Part shown: in pieces, positions 43,786 to 52,967 of the stretch | How positions within the stretch are numbered: position 1 is the stretch's first letter | How the letters are laid out: each line of letters begins with the position of its first letter | Source: Crateriforma conspicua | GTDB lineage: Bacteria > Planctomycetota > Planctomycetia > Pirellulales > Pirellulaceae | Reading direction: 5' to 3' | Length of the DNA: 64,000 bases | Assembly: GCF_007752935.1 (NCBI RefSeq) | Contig: NZ_CP036319.1 | Span: forward strand, 310,001-374,000 | Notes under the pieces: generated by a model | The model's database searches: none | Told to the model about the DNA's origin: nothing | The model's input: the letters and a program-made list of their open reading frames with translations, nothing else | Translations under genes and position numbers: made by a program

Positions 43786-46700
43786 CTAGCGAGGACCGAT
43801 GCGGGCAACGCTGCCCTGCCCTTCGATCACCGTGAACGTGGAAGGTTCTTGTTCGGGGACGAACGAGTCCTGAATGCCCGAAGGCCAAGTGACCGCGATT
43901 TCTTGAATCATTTCGTCCTTGCCGATGATCATCCCAACGTCCGAGGTGTTGGTGCAGTAGTAACCGTACCCGGCAATGCGGTGTCCCGTCACGGTTCGTC
44001 GATCGGTTTTGACTTCGATACGCCCGCCCACTGCATCGCGATGCGAATTCGTGCCCACCAGTGATAATGAAACGACACGTCCGTGCTGAGGGCTGCGGTT
44101 CATCAACAGACGTGTGGGTTCACCCAAATGCCCCACCATCATGTCCAGCCTGCCGTCGCGATCAAAGTCCGCGGTCGCGATGGTGCGGCCCACGTGCTTT
44201 TGGGCAAAGTATCCGTTGGGTGATTGATCGTGTTCGACCTGTGCGTCTTCGGCCGCCGATTCGCTGATGGCGGATGTCTGGCGATCCAGAAACCATCGCG
44301 ATTGGTCATAGCGAAAGAGCTGGGAATACTGGGCCATCGTGTCGTTAGGATCGATCGGCTGGTTGACGTGTCCGTTGGTGACGAACAAATCCATCCGATT
44401 GTCGGCGTCGAAGTCCGACATCACCACACCGAAACCCAACACCGGTGTGGACGGTCCGCTTAAGCCGCTGGCTTGGGTCTGATCGCCGAATAGCCCCGGT
44501 GACTGCTGGACGAAAAAGTTATTGCTTTCTTCACTGAAATTGGTCACCACCAAATCCAAGTCGGCATCGGCGTCAGGGTCGGCCACGGCAATGCCCATGC
44601 AGGCTTGGGCGCGGCCGCCGACACCATAGCCCAGCCCACGCACCACGGCTTCTTCCGACCAAGTGTCGTTGTTTTGCCGTCGCCAAAAGTGGTTCGCCGA
44701 CATGTCGTTGGATACGAACACTTCCAAGCCAGGGTTGGTGGCATCTAAATCGGCGACCACCAAACCCAGTCCGCGTCCGGCCTGATCAATCGATGACCAA
44801 GATTCATCCAAACGGAAGGTGCCATCGCCGTTGCCCAGCCAAACCTTGTCGGGATCCCCGTCAAAATCGACCGGCGGGCACGCCCCCAGGACACCGGTGT
44901 AGCTGTGGCACGGACGGTTCAGAACGTCGTCCAAGACGCAGTAATTGATTTCAATCAGATCGGCGATCGCATCATCGTTGATGTCGGCGATGGCAACACT
45001 GGACGTCCAATGGCTGCCACGGATTCCCGACGCATCGGTCACGTCGGTGAACTGGCCATCGCCGTTGTTGATCAAGATGCGGTTGGGACCGATGTTTCCG
45101 ATAAACAGATCGGGGAATCCGTCGGCGTTGATGTCGCCAGCGGCAACCCCCTGGCCATAGTCGTCCAGTTTGGTTGCCAGAGACGCCCGTTGAAAATCGC
45201 CGTCCCGGTTCAAGAACAGTTGGTCCGTAATAGGGCTGGGTTTCAGCGGCTCGCTGCCGGCCTGGGACAAATAAGCATCGTCCCAACCGTCACGGTCAAA
45301 GTCGGCTGCAGCGATCCCACCGCCGTTGATCTGGTGCAGCCACACCGCCAATTGGCCGGTCGGTTCGCCCGTATCGAACTGAAATTCCAGACCGCGGGAT
45401 TGCGTTTCGTCGACGAGCAGGATTTCGCCAAAATCATCGCCCGAATCCGAACGCGGCTTTGTCATCGATGTGGCCAGGGATGCGATTTCGTCCGGTGGTG
45501 AAACGGATTGGGCAAAGTCCGACAAGGTGGATGCCCACCGCTGGCGAGGCGGTGTCTTCTCGATCGCAGCCTGGCGTTTGGTCAAGTCATCGGCCGGATC
45601 GTGCTGCAGATTCCCGGCGATTTTTGACCAGCCGACTGCTTCGTCATGACGTCCCAATTGCCACAGGATCTCGGCAATCCGAATGCTATTGGCTTGTGAC
45701 GGCAAGCCTTCTTCGAAATATGCCAAACAGCGGTTGTACAATTCTTGTAGCATCTTGGCACGATCGGCAACTTGTTGTGACAAGCTCTCGTGACCACCAC
45801 GGCTGAGGCTGACGGCCAACTGCGTCGCCGGCAGATGGGAATGATGTTCGGCGGCCAACAATGATTCGGCAAAGCACTTCGCAGCCCAGTCAGATTGTCC
45901 GCCGGCCAGCGCGGCAATGCCTGCCCCGTACCAAAGATCCGGGTGATTGATTTGCGTCGGCGGATGATCCGCTGCGAAAGCAGCCAGATCAGCCAGCCGT
46001 CCCGATTCCGCCAACAAGAACGCGTGAAATCCGATCGCCGGCGCGTAGTCGTCGTGTTCTCGGACGATCGGAGCTGTGATCTCCAAAGCCGCGTCGGGCT
46101 TTTTGCTCATCCATAGTCCGACCGCCTGACTTAGCTGTGGACGTAGATCATCTGGCTGAAGCGTATCGGCCAAACGAAGCAGATTGGGGTCTTCCTTGTA
46201 ACGCTGCTTCAATGATGCCAGGAAATACAATTCATCGCCACGGATCTGACGCTGGCGAACCAATTGATGCAACTGAGCTTGGCTGGCGTGAAGATCACCG
46301 ACGATGGAATACAGTTCGGCCAACCGTCGGTACAGATCTGCCGAGTGGGAAGATTTCTCCGCGTGATCGGCCAAGACTTCGGTGGCGTCGATCAGGCGTC
46401 CGCTGTTGCAGAACGCTTGGGACCACTGCAGCAATACCGGATCGGCGATAGTGCGTGACTGGTTTTCCGATGCGATTCCATGGTCGTTGAAGCGTTCGAT
46501 CGCGGAATCCCAATCACGACGTTCCAGCGACACCTGGGCGGCGGCCAACAACAGATCCGGATCGTCGGGGCGGCGGATCAGTTCGGACAGCACCAGTTCG
46601 TCAGCGGCATCCCAGTTCTTGGCTCGCTTTAACGCGGAGAACTTCGTTCGAAAGCTCTCCGGGCGTCGTTGGCTGGTGGTCTGTTCCGATTCGTCGGTAC

Positions 46701-46830
46701 GGTTACAGCCGACGTTTGCGGACAGGAAAAACGAACACAGGGACACGAAACACAGCACGGCCACGCAGGACGATGTCGTGCGTGGCCGATGCGGTTTGGA
46801 AAGCTGGGGATGGGCGATCGGACCGTTCAT
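43786..46830 (-). CDS. TPR plus CRTAC1/FG-GAP ASPIC-UnbV lipoprotein
   Basis: The product is 1014 residues. The signal peptide has a lipobox A-N-V-G-C near residue 42. The N-terminal half (about 60-430) is TPR-like, with repeated alpha-helical A-x-x-x-Y/L patterns. The C-terminal half carries FG-GAP calcium-binding repeats (D-F-D-R-D-G-W-D-D, D-I-N-A-D-G-F-P-D, D-F-D-G-D-P-D, D-F-D-A-D-N-R-M-D) and a final ASPIC/UnbV domain. Its stop lies 44 bp from the stop of the cytochrome gene on the other strand. Together with 39458 it brackets the cytochrome and suggests a shared extracytoplasmic complex. Confidence 0.87.
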   Translation of the reverse strand: MNGPIAHPQLSKPHRPRTTSSCVAVLCFVSLCSFFLSANVGCNRTDESEQTTSQRRPESFRTKFSALKRAKNWDAADELVLSELIRRPDDPDLLLAAAQVSLERRDWDSAIERFNDHGIASENQSRTIADPVLLQWSQAFCNSGRLIDATEVLADHAEKSSHSADLYRRLAELYSIVGDLHASQAQLHQLVRQRQIRGDELYFLASLKQRYKEDPNLLRLADTLQPDDLRPQLSQAVGLWMSKKPDAALEITAPIVREHDDYAPAIGFHAFLLAESGRLADLAAFAADHPPTQINHPDLWYGAGIAALAGGQSDWAAKCFAESLLAAEHHSHLPATQLAVSLSRGGHESLSQQVADRAKMLQELYNRCLAYFEEGLPSQANSIRIAEILWQLGRHDEAVGWSKIAGNLQHDPADDLTKRQAAIEKTPPRQRWASTLSDFAQSVSPPDEIASLATSMTKPRSDSGDDFGEILLVDETQSRGLEFQFDTGEPTGQLAVWLHQINGGGIAAADFDRDGWDDAYLSQAGSEPLKPSPITDQLFLNRDGDFQRASLATKLDDYGQGVAAGDINADGFPDLFIGNIGPNRILINNGDGQFTDVTDASGIRGSHWTSSVAIADINDDAIADLIEINYCVLDDVLNRPCHSYTGVLGACPPVDFDGDPDKVWLGNGDGTFRLDESWSSIDQAGRGLGLVVADLDATNPGLEVFVSNDMSANHFWRRQNNDTWSEEAVVRGLGYGVGGRAQACMGIAVADPDADADLDLVVTNFSEESNNFFVQQSPGLFGDQTQASGLSGPSTPVLGFGVVMSDFDADNRMDLFVTNGHVNQPIDPNDTMAQYSQLFRYDQSRWFLDRQTSAISESAAEDAQVEHDQSPNGYFAQKHVGRTIATADFDRDGRLDMMVGHLGEPTRLLMNRSPQHGRVVSLSLVGTNSHRDAVGGRIEVKTDRRTVTGHRIAGYGYYCTNTSDVGMIIGKDEMIQEIAVTWPSGIQDSFVPEQEPSTFTVIEGQGSVARIGPR

Positions 46831-46899
46831 GCTGTGATCATAACGCGATCGGCAAGGCGGCAGTGCGGGGGGATCGCCCGATTCCCGGGGCGAGGAGCG

Positions 46900-48252
46900 T
46901 TAGGTGCGGGCGACTTCGCGCGATTTACGGCTCAACAAAGCGTTCGCCTGTTCATCGCCGACGAAACGTTCCGCCTTGGGATCCCACGTCAGGTCACGCC
47001 CCAGCATCAGGGCGATGTTGCACAGGTGGCACGACGTCATCGTGCGATGGTGCGTCCAGACATCGGAGATCGGCAGTCCGCCGTCGCTGATGCATTCAAA
47101 GAAGTTGCCCATGTGACCACCGGGCTTCTTGCCGTGGCAAAGCTCGGTGATCTTTTCATCCAACTCGGCACGGTCGGCGTCGGTCAACGCATCCACTGGG
47201 CGGCCTTCCAGCTTGCCACGATTGACAAAGATGCGACCCTTTTCGCCTTCGAACAGGATGCCGTTGGGGAAGTTGACGTTGTCGTTTTCCCGCGTGTAGT
47301 GATCATTGACGCTCAACACCGAACCATTTTCATAGGTCAATTCGATGTTGAACTTCATCGCGGTGTTGTAACCGTTGGGCAACGATGCTTCACCGTTCAG
47401 GAACGATTCCCAGTTGTAATCGTCGGGGACAATTTTGGGGAACTGGCCTTTACCGCTGACTTTGACCGGCCCGGTTTCGCCGGGGGCCAATGCCCACTGG
47501 GCAATGTCGATGTGGTGGGCACCCCAGTCAGTCATCTTGCCACCGGAGTATTCAAAGTACCAACGGAAGAAGCGACGACGTTCTTCGCAATAGCCTTTGT
47601 CGGGTGCCGGGCCCAACCACAGATTCCAATCAATGTCTTCCGGGGTTTCGGTGACGTCAAACGGTCCGCCTTCGGGGGCACCACCGATCGCGACATAGGC
47701 GTTGACGTTGTCGCCCAAACGTCCGGTTTGAACCATGGCGATCGCGGTCAAGAACAAGTCTTTGGCACTGCGTTGTTGTGTACCGACTTGGAACACCTTG
47801 CCGGTTTCTTCCACGACCTTGCGAATCTGTTTGCCTTCGTCGATGGTCAACGTCAACGGTTTTTCGCAATAGACGTGCGCGCCGCTGCGCAGGGCAGCGA
47901 TGGCGATCGGAACGTGCCAGTGATCCGGGGTGCCGATGGTGACGACGTCCGGCTTTTCTTGTTCCAGCAATTCGCGATAGTCGCGATAGGTGTTTAGCTT
48001 GCCGCCAAAGTGTTCTTCGTTGAACTCCTTGGCATGCAAGTCGTCGACGTCACAAACGGCAATCATGTTGGCGAATCCCGCGGCAGACAACGCGATGGAT
48101 CGTCCCCGGTTGTATCGACCGCGGCTGCCACCGACGCCGATCGCCGCCAAGCGAAGTTTGCCGTTGTCATCGGCGGCACGCAAAGGACCGGACATTGCGA
48201 CGGCGGAACCCGCAGCGGTGGTTTGCAGGAAGCGGCGACGGGACGTATTCAT
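46900..48252 (-). CDS. TAT-exported Gfo/Idh/MocA-family oxidoreductase
   Basis: The product is 450 residues. The twin-arginine signal is S-R-R-R-F-L-Q (residues 4-10), with cleavage near residue 26. The NAD(P)-binding Rossmann domain has I-G-V-G-G-S-R-G-R-Y near residue 37. E-K-P-L-T-L near residue 135 is the family Lys motif, and D-W-G-A-H-H-I-D near residue 240 provides catalytic residues. It is likely a sugar- or polyol-acting dehydrogenase exported in folded form, possibly with bound cofactor. A GGAAGG sequence precedes the ATG. It is monocistronic, divergent from the VanZ-domain gene. Confidence 0.9.
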   Translation of the reverse strand: MNTSRRRFLQTTAAGSAVAMSGPLRAADDNGKLRLAAIGVGGSRGRYNRGRSIALSAAGFANMIAVCDVDDLHAKEFNEEHFGGKLNTYRDYRELLEQEKPDVVTIGTPDHWHVPIAIAALRSGAHVYCEKPLTLTIDEGKQIRKVVEETGKVFQVGTQQRSAKDLFLTAIAMVQTGRLGDNVNAYVAIGGAPEGGPFDVTETPEDIDWNLWLGPAPDKGYCEERRRFFRWYFEYSGGKMTDWGAHHIDIAQWALAPGETGPVKVSGKGQFPKIVPDDYNWESFLNGEASLPNGYNTAMKFNIELTYENGSVLSVNDHYTRENDNVNFPNGILFEGEKGRIFVNRGKLEGRPVDALTDADRAELDEKITELCHGKKPGGHMGNFFECISDGGLPISDVWTHHRTMTSCHLCNIALMLGRDLTWDPKAERFVGDEQANALLSRKSREVART

Positions 48253-48655
48253 GGTTGGGTACCTTCCGAAAGGCGGGAATCAATTCAAAAAAAGGCAAGA
48301 TGCAAGGTGGGGCCCGGAATGCACCGGTGATCACGACGCGTCATGGACGATGCGATCACACCGCTTGTATCCTGTTGCACCGGCAGATCGATGACGACGG
48401 CGGGCATCGGGCGACCCGAACATGTTAACAAGAGCCCGGGGCAATGGGGGGCTGGGTGCTGAACTGTCGCAGAAGATCTTCGGCGCGGCGCAACTGAAGG
48501 GCCAAAAATCTGGGGCTCTGAAATCTGGGGCTCTGAAATCTGGCGTGACTGACAGGCAACACGGTCACCCGGGCATTTCGGGGCGGACACATACCGATCA
48601 CTCGTCGTGCGAATCGAATCGTTCGTGCGACGGGACGTCTTGGGAATCGAACACC
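48253..48655 (+). other. 403-bp intergenic stretch with 15-bp tandem repeats
   Basis: No supported gene. Around 48506-48543 the 15-bp unit AAATCTGGGGCTCTG occurs twice in tandem plus a partial third copy. The frame upstream of 48656 is an extension of the next gene and lacks start support. Promoters for the divergent Gfo/Idh and VanZ-domain genes must lie here. Confidence 0.6.
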
Positions 48656-49675
48656 ATGGAAACGACCGCACCGATGGATCGTCTGCCGATCGTTTCGTTG
48701 ATCCGCGCGATCAGCGTTGGGGTGCTGGTGGTCATCGCCGTTGTGGGGTTGTTGTTGATGCCGGTGCCGATGGACAGTCGCGCATCGTCGGCCCTGGGCG
48801 ATTTGGTTCACGCCCCGCTGTTCGGCGGTTTGGCACTGGGAACGCTGGTGTTTCTTGGGCGGTTGTGGCCGATCGGTGGCCGTTCCCAGCACGTTTGGAT
48901 TCGTCTGCTGATCGTCGCGACCGCTTGGTTTCTGTTTGGCGCGACGATGGAAGTGGTTCAGCAGTGGGCCGGACGCACCGGGCGGCTTCACGATGCGTTG
49001 GCCAACGGTTGGGGGATCGTGGCGGGGTGCAGCCTGTATGTGTTGCTGCGTCAATGGGATCAGCCGTATCGCTGGCGCTGGGTCGTCGGATGTTTGGGAC
49101 TTGCCGTGTTTGCAATGTTTCTGGCGTGGAAAGATCCCGTTGCCGAACTATTGGATTTCGCCCGCGTCAGGACACAGTTTCCGCGTCTGGCCTCGTTTGA
49201 ATCGCCGCGAGGTTTGGCACGCTGGCACTGCGACGATTGTCATGTCGAGCATTCGACGCGTGGTGTGACCGACGGCCAACAGTCGATGAAGGTTGTGTTT
49301 TCGGTATCACCGCATCCGGCCGCGACGCTGATCGATGTTCCCGCGGACTGGTCAGGCTTTGACACCTTGGAATTGGATGTTCGGGTGGATGACGAATCCG
49401 CTTCGGAATCGTTCGACTTTGTGTTGAAGGTGATTGATCAACATCACGCCGACTATCATGCCGACACCTTTCGCCGGACTTGGCGGCTGACGCGTGGGCA
49501 GCAAACGCATCTGGTGATCCACCGCGACGAAGTGATCGCCGGTCCGGATGATCGCGATTTGGATGCAAGCCGGATCAAGTTTCTAAGTCTGCAAGTGCTG
49601 CAACCGGATCAACCGACCGTTTTGTATGTCGACCGTATCGGCTTGCAGTTTGATTCCAACCCATCACCCCATTGA
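48656..49675 (+). CDS. VanZ-domain membrane protein with C-terminal beta-sandwich
   Basis: The product is 339 residues from the ATG at 48656 (the longer frame from 48422 is rejected). Four hydrophobic helices in the first 165 residues carry the VanZ-like pattern H-A-P-L-F-G-G-L-A near residue 46 and E-V-V-Q-Q-W-x-G-R-T-G-R-L-H-D near residue 100. The C-terminal half (about 185-335) is soluble and beta-rich, with V-F-S-V-S-P-H-P-A and I-G-L-Q-F, resembling a carbohydrate-binding jelly roll. VanZ domains confer low-level teicoplanin resistance in some species, but here the role is unknown. The fusion to a beta domain is notable. Confidence 0.78.
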   Translation: METTAPMDRLPIVSLIRAISVGVLVVIAVVGLLLMPVPMDSRASSALGDLVHAPLFGGLALGTLVFLGRLWPIGGRSQHVWIRLLIVATAWFLFGATMEVVQQWAGRTGRLHDALANGWGIVAGCSLYVLLRQWDQPYRWRWVVGCLGLAVFAMFLAWKDPVAELLDFARVRTQFPRLASFESPRGLARWHCDDCHVEHSTRGVTDGQQSMKVVFSVSPHPAATLIDVPADWSGFDTLELDVRVDDESASESFDFVLKVIDQHHADYHADTFRRTWRLTRGQQTHLVIHRDEVIAGPDDRDLDASRIKFLSLQVLQPDQPTVLYVDRIGLQFDSNPSPH

Positions 49676-49683
49676 GGTCTGTC

Positions 49684-50697
49684 ATGAAATCGAATCACCA
49701 TCCGAAATCATTCCTATTGATCGGGTGCTGTTTGTTCATCGCGGCATTGCACGGCTGCGGTGTTGTGAATGCGGAATCACCCTGGCAATGGGAAACCGTT
49801 CAGGCAGAAGGTCAGCCGACGGCGCGTCACGAAGCCGCATTGGCCGCCTATGACGGCAAGGTGTTTTTGATCGGTGGTCGGCGGATCAATCCGGTCGATG
49901 TCTTCGATCCTGCGACTCGTCGTTGGACGGCGATGTCACCCACACCGATGGAATTGCATCACTTCCAAGCGGTCGTGGTCGGCGACGTGATCTACTTGAT
50001 GGGGGCGATGACGGGGCGGTACCCCGGTGAAACACCGCTGGAACGCGTGGTCGCCTATTACCCGAAAGAAGATGAGTTTCGGTTTCTGCATCCGATCCCA
50101 ACGGCGCGACGACGCGGCGGTGCCGGAGCGGTTTATTACAACGGGAAAATCTATTTGGTCGGCGGGATCACCAACGGTCACATTGACGGTTTTCAGCCTT
50201 GGCTGGACAGCTACGATCCGGAAACCGGCGACTGGGAAACGCTGCCCGACGCACCCCACGCACGGGATCATTTTCAAGCAGTCGTGTGTAACAATCGGCT
50301 GTATGCGATCGGTGGACGAACGACTCATCAACGCGAAAAAAATGTCTTCGGTTTGACCGTCGATCAAGCGGATGTGTTTGATTTCAAAACGATGTCTTGG
50401 CTGCCGCCGGATCAATGTCCGAATTTGCCGACACCCCGCGCGGGCAACATGGCGATGACGTGGGGCGATCAGGTCTTGGTCGGTGGTGGCGAGAGTGGTG
50501 ACCAAAAAACGGCGCACGACGAAGTCGAAGCTTGGGACACCGGCCAACAGAAATGGTCGGATTGGCCGTCGATGAACCGTGGGCGTCACGGCAGCGGCTT
50601 TGTTGAAGCCGACGGATTCTTATACACCGCGTCGGGCAGCGGAAATCGTGGCGGCGGTCCGGAGTTGACGTCGATTGAACGGCTGCGCTTGCCCTGA
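49684..50697 (+). CDS. Secreted kelch-repeat protein
   Basis: The product is 337 residues from the ATG at 49684. A signal peptide ends near residue 30 (V-N-A). Five or six kelch repeats show G-x-x-x-x-x-G-G and W/Y spacing, for example F-L-I-G-G-R-R, I-Y-L-V-G-G-I-T and Y-A-I-G-G-R-T. The beta-propeller is probably surface-exposed or periplasmic and may bind sugars or proteins; galactose-oxidase-like active-site residues are not obvious. It starts 8 bp after the VanZ-domain gene and likely shares its transcript. Confidence 0.87.
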   Translation: MKSNHHPKSFLLIGCCLFIAALHGCGVVNAESPWQWETVQAEGQPTARHEAALAAYDGKVFLIGGRRINPVDVFDPATRRWTAMSPTPMELHHFQAVVVGDVIYLMGAMTGRYPGETPLERVVAYYPKEDEFRFLHPIPTARRRGGAGAVYYNGKIYLVGGITNGHIDGFQPWLDSYDPETGDWETLPDAPHARDHFQAVVCNNRLYAIGGRTTHQREKNVFGLTVDQADVFDFKTMSWLPPDQCPNLPTPRAGNMAMTWGDQVLVGGGESGDQKTAHDEVEAWDTGQQKWSDWPSMNRGRHGSGFVEADGFLYTASGSGNRGGGPELTSIERLRLP

Positions 50698-50743
50698 CGA
50701 AGGTCCAGCATGGGCGGATCGCTGGGAATCAGGTTTGCCAGCA

Positions 50744-50863
50744 GGTTAGTTTCGGCCGCGAGTTAGCTTCGGCTGCGAGTTAGCTTCGGCTGCGAGTTAG
50801 CTTCGGCTGCGAGTTAGCTTCGGCTGCGAGTTAGTTTCGGCTGCGAGTTAGTTTCGGCTGCGG
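50744..50863 (-). repeat. 17-bp tandem repeat array abutting the mutL stop codon
   Basis: Six full units of the 17-bp sequence TTCGGCTGCGAGTTAGC (with C/T changes) plus partial ends run from 50751 to 50852. The final half-unit enters the mutL coding end. The mutL TAA stop (50848-50850, read on the minus strand) lies inside the array, so the repeats look like amplified copies of the gene's own 3' end and stop codon. Every unit contains an in-frame stop on the minus strand. Function is unknown. Confidence 0.9.
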
Positions 50864-52833
50864 GGGCCCAGTCGCCCGAACATGCGATCCAGTTCATCCA
50901 GACTAAAGAACAACGCGGTGGGGCGTCCGTGGGGGCAATGATGGGTTTCGTGGTACAGGTCGCGTTGTTCCAGCAGGCTGGTGATTTCTTCGCCGGTCAA
51001 CGGATCTCCGGCCTTCACCGCGGCTTTGCATGCGATGGTCGCCAACAGGTGGTTCAACAGGTCTTTGGCATCGGGTTGCTTGCCGGCACCCAGCAGTGAT
51101 TCCAAGACGACGTGCAGCATTTCGCCCGGCGGGCGTTTGGGCAACATGGCTGGATAGGAATGGATCGCGATCGTGTCGCCGCCGAAGTCTTCGATTTCCA
51201 GACCGATCTGTGCCAGCGTTTCTTGAACTTCCAACGCCGCGGCGTGTTCACCGGGAGTCAGGGCAATGGTTTCGGGGACCAACAAACGTTGGGCTTCCAA
51301 TCGTTGTCCGCTGTGCAAGACTTTCTGGCAAACCCGTTCGTACAACACGCGTTCGTGCAGGGCGTGTTGATCGATGACGACCATGCCCTTTTCGTCTTGC
51401 GTGACCAAGTACCGGTTGTGCACCTGGGAACCCAGATAGCTGACCGTCGGTGACGCGGTGCCCGCTTCGGTCGTATCGCGTGGCAATTGCACCGGAGTGC
51501 TTGGATCGTCACCGTCCCACGGGGCAACGTCGTCCGTGGACGCCTGCGTGTCCGTGGCGACGTCTTGCACCGGAGTTTCGGTGGACCCGTTGACGGTTGG
51601 GCTGCTTGGCAACCCGGTCGAAACGCCGCCGGATGGAAACGGACGAAAGTCCGGAATCGGGCCCGGGGTGCTGGTGGAATCTTGGCCCGTTTGTGCCCAA
51701 TTGATAACGGATTGACGTTGCTGGTCCACCGCTTTGACCGACATGCCCATCACGGATTCACTGCCGCTGTTGGGCAATGACTGTGGTTCAACTGGTGCGG
51801 GTGGGCCCACGCGTTGGGTCAGATTGCTGGTCAAAAAATGGTGGCGAAGCGTTTGCAACAGACGGCTGTAAACGCGTCCGCCATCGGTGAAACGCACTTC
51901 TTGCTTGGTCGGGTGGACGTTGACATCGATCATCGATGGCGGCATGGTCAAACGCAGAAAGCAGATCGGCTGGCGTCCGACCATCAACATGCCGCGATAG
52001 GATTCACCCAGGGCATGTTGCAACGAACGGTCGCGGATGTGTCGACCGTTTAGAAACAGGTACTGCATCCGATTGTTGCCGCGGCTGACCGACGGATCAC
52101 AAACGAATCCGTCGATACCGATGGCCGAATCATCGCTGTGGACCGGAATCAGTGATTCAGCAATCTCGGCACCGAAGAATGCCGCGATCCGGTCTGCCCA
52201 GCGAACCGTCGGCGGCAAATCGTGCAACAGCTTTTCGCCTTGCCGATACACGAAATGGACGTCGGGATTGGCAAGGGCCAACCGCGTGAATGCTTCGGTG
52301 ATGTGTCCCCGTTCGGTTTGCGTTGTTTTCAGGAACTTATGACGCACGGGAGTATTGAAGAACAGGTTTTTGACTTCGATCACCGTGCCGGTCGGGCAAC
52401 CACAGGGGGCCGGGCCTTCGATCACGCCGCCGCGGACGTTCAATTCGCTGCCGATGTCGGCGTCGGCGGGACGGCTGCGGATCGTCATTTGCGACACGCT
52501 GGCAATCGACGCGAGAGCTTCGCCGCGGAAACCCAGCGTGCCGACATGAAACAGCATTTCGTCGTCCGGCAATTTGCTGGTCGCATGGCTGGTCACCGCC
52601 AGCGGCATCTGCGCTTCGGCGATGCCGCATCCATCGTCGCTGATCCGGATCAGTTCACTGCCGCCGCCTTGGATGGTCAGTTCGACCCGTTTGGCGCCCG
52701 CATCGATGCTATTTTCCAGCAGTTCCTTGACGACCGATGCGGGGCGTTCGATCACTTCGCCCGCCGCAATTTGGTTGACCAAATTCGGTGGCAACTGACG
52801 GATGACCGGTGGCGTTGTGGCGATGGATGTCAT
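50848..52833 (-). CDS. mutL: DNA mismatch repair protein MutL
   Basis: The product is 661 residues from the ATG at 52833; the frame to 53127 has a low-complexity N-terminus and is rejected. The GHKL ATPase shows N-Q-I-A-A-G-E-V-I-E-R-P, the ATP-binding E-L-L-E-N-S-I-D-A-G and I-S-D-D-G-C-G-I. G-F-R-G-E-A-L-A-S-I lies near residue 95. A variable linker rich in Ser/Thr/Pro (about 350-450) leads to a C-terminal dimerisation domain. The C-terminus has a C-P-H-G-R-P motif but lacks the D-Q-H-A-(x)2-E-(x)4-E endonuclease Glu pair in canonical form, though D-Q-H-A-L-H-E-R-V is present. It couples mismatch recognition to repair. The gene lies alone. Confidence 0.94.
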   Translation of the reverse strand: MTSIATTPPVIRQLPPNLVNQIAAGEVIERPASVVKELLENSIDAGAKRVELTIQGGGSELIRISDDGCGIAEAQMPLAVTSHATSKLPDDEMLFHVGTLGFRGEALASIASVSQMTIRSRPADADIGSELNVRGGVIEGPAPCGCPTGTVIEVKNLFFNTPVRHKFLKTTQTERGHITEAFTRLALANPDVHFVYRQGEKLLHDLPPTVRWADRIAAFFGAEIAESLIPVHSDDSAIGIDGFVCDPSVSRGNNRMQYLFLNGRHIRDRSLQHALGESYRGMLMVGRQPICFLRLTMPPSMIDVNVHPTKQEVRFTDGGRVYSRLLQTLRHHFLTSNLTQRVGPPAPVEPQSLPNSGSESVMGMSVKAVDQQRQSVINWAQTGQDSTSTPGPIPDFRPFPSGGVSTGLPSSPTVNGSTETPVQDVATDTQASTDDVAPWDGDDPSTPVQLPRDTTEAGTASPTVSYLGSQVHNRYLVTQDEKGMVVIDQHALHERVLYERVCQKVLHSGQRLEAQRLLVPETIALTPGEHAAALEVQETLAQIGLEIEDFGGDTIAIHSYPAMLPKRPPGEMLHVVLESLLGAGKQPDAKDLLNHLLATIACKAAVKAGDPLTGEEITSLLEQRDLYHETHHCPHGRPTALFFSLDELDRMFGRLGPRSRN

Positions 52834-52967
52834 GCCGCTGAATGTACCGCAAGGATGCCAAGTGGCAACCGATTTCGTGTGATTCGACGGCGGTGAAACG
52901 GCGGAGCCCCGGATGGCTGAAATATCGCTTATTTTTGACCTGTCACGATCAAGTCGGAATACCGCAA

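Noticed and set aside
50744-50863. Possible CRISPR array
   Set aside because: Repeats are 17 bp and strictly tandem with no unique spacers and no cas genes nearby.
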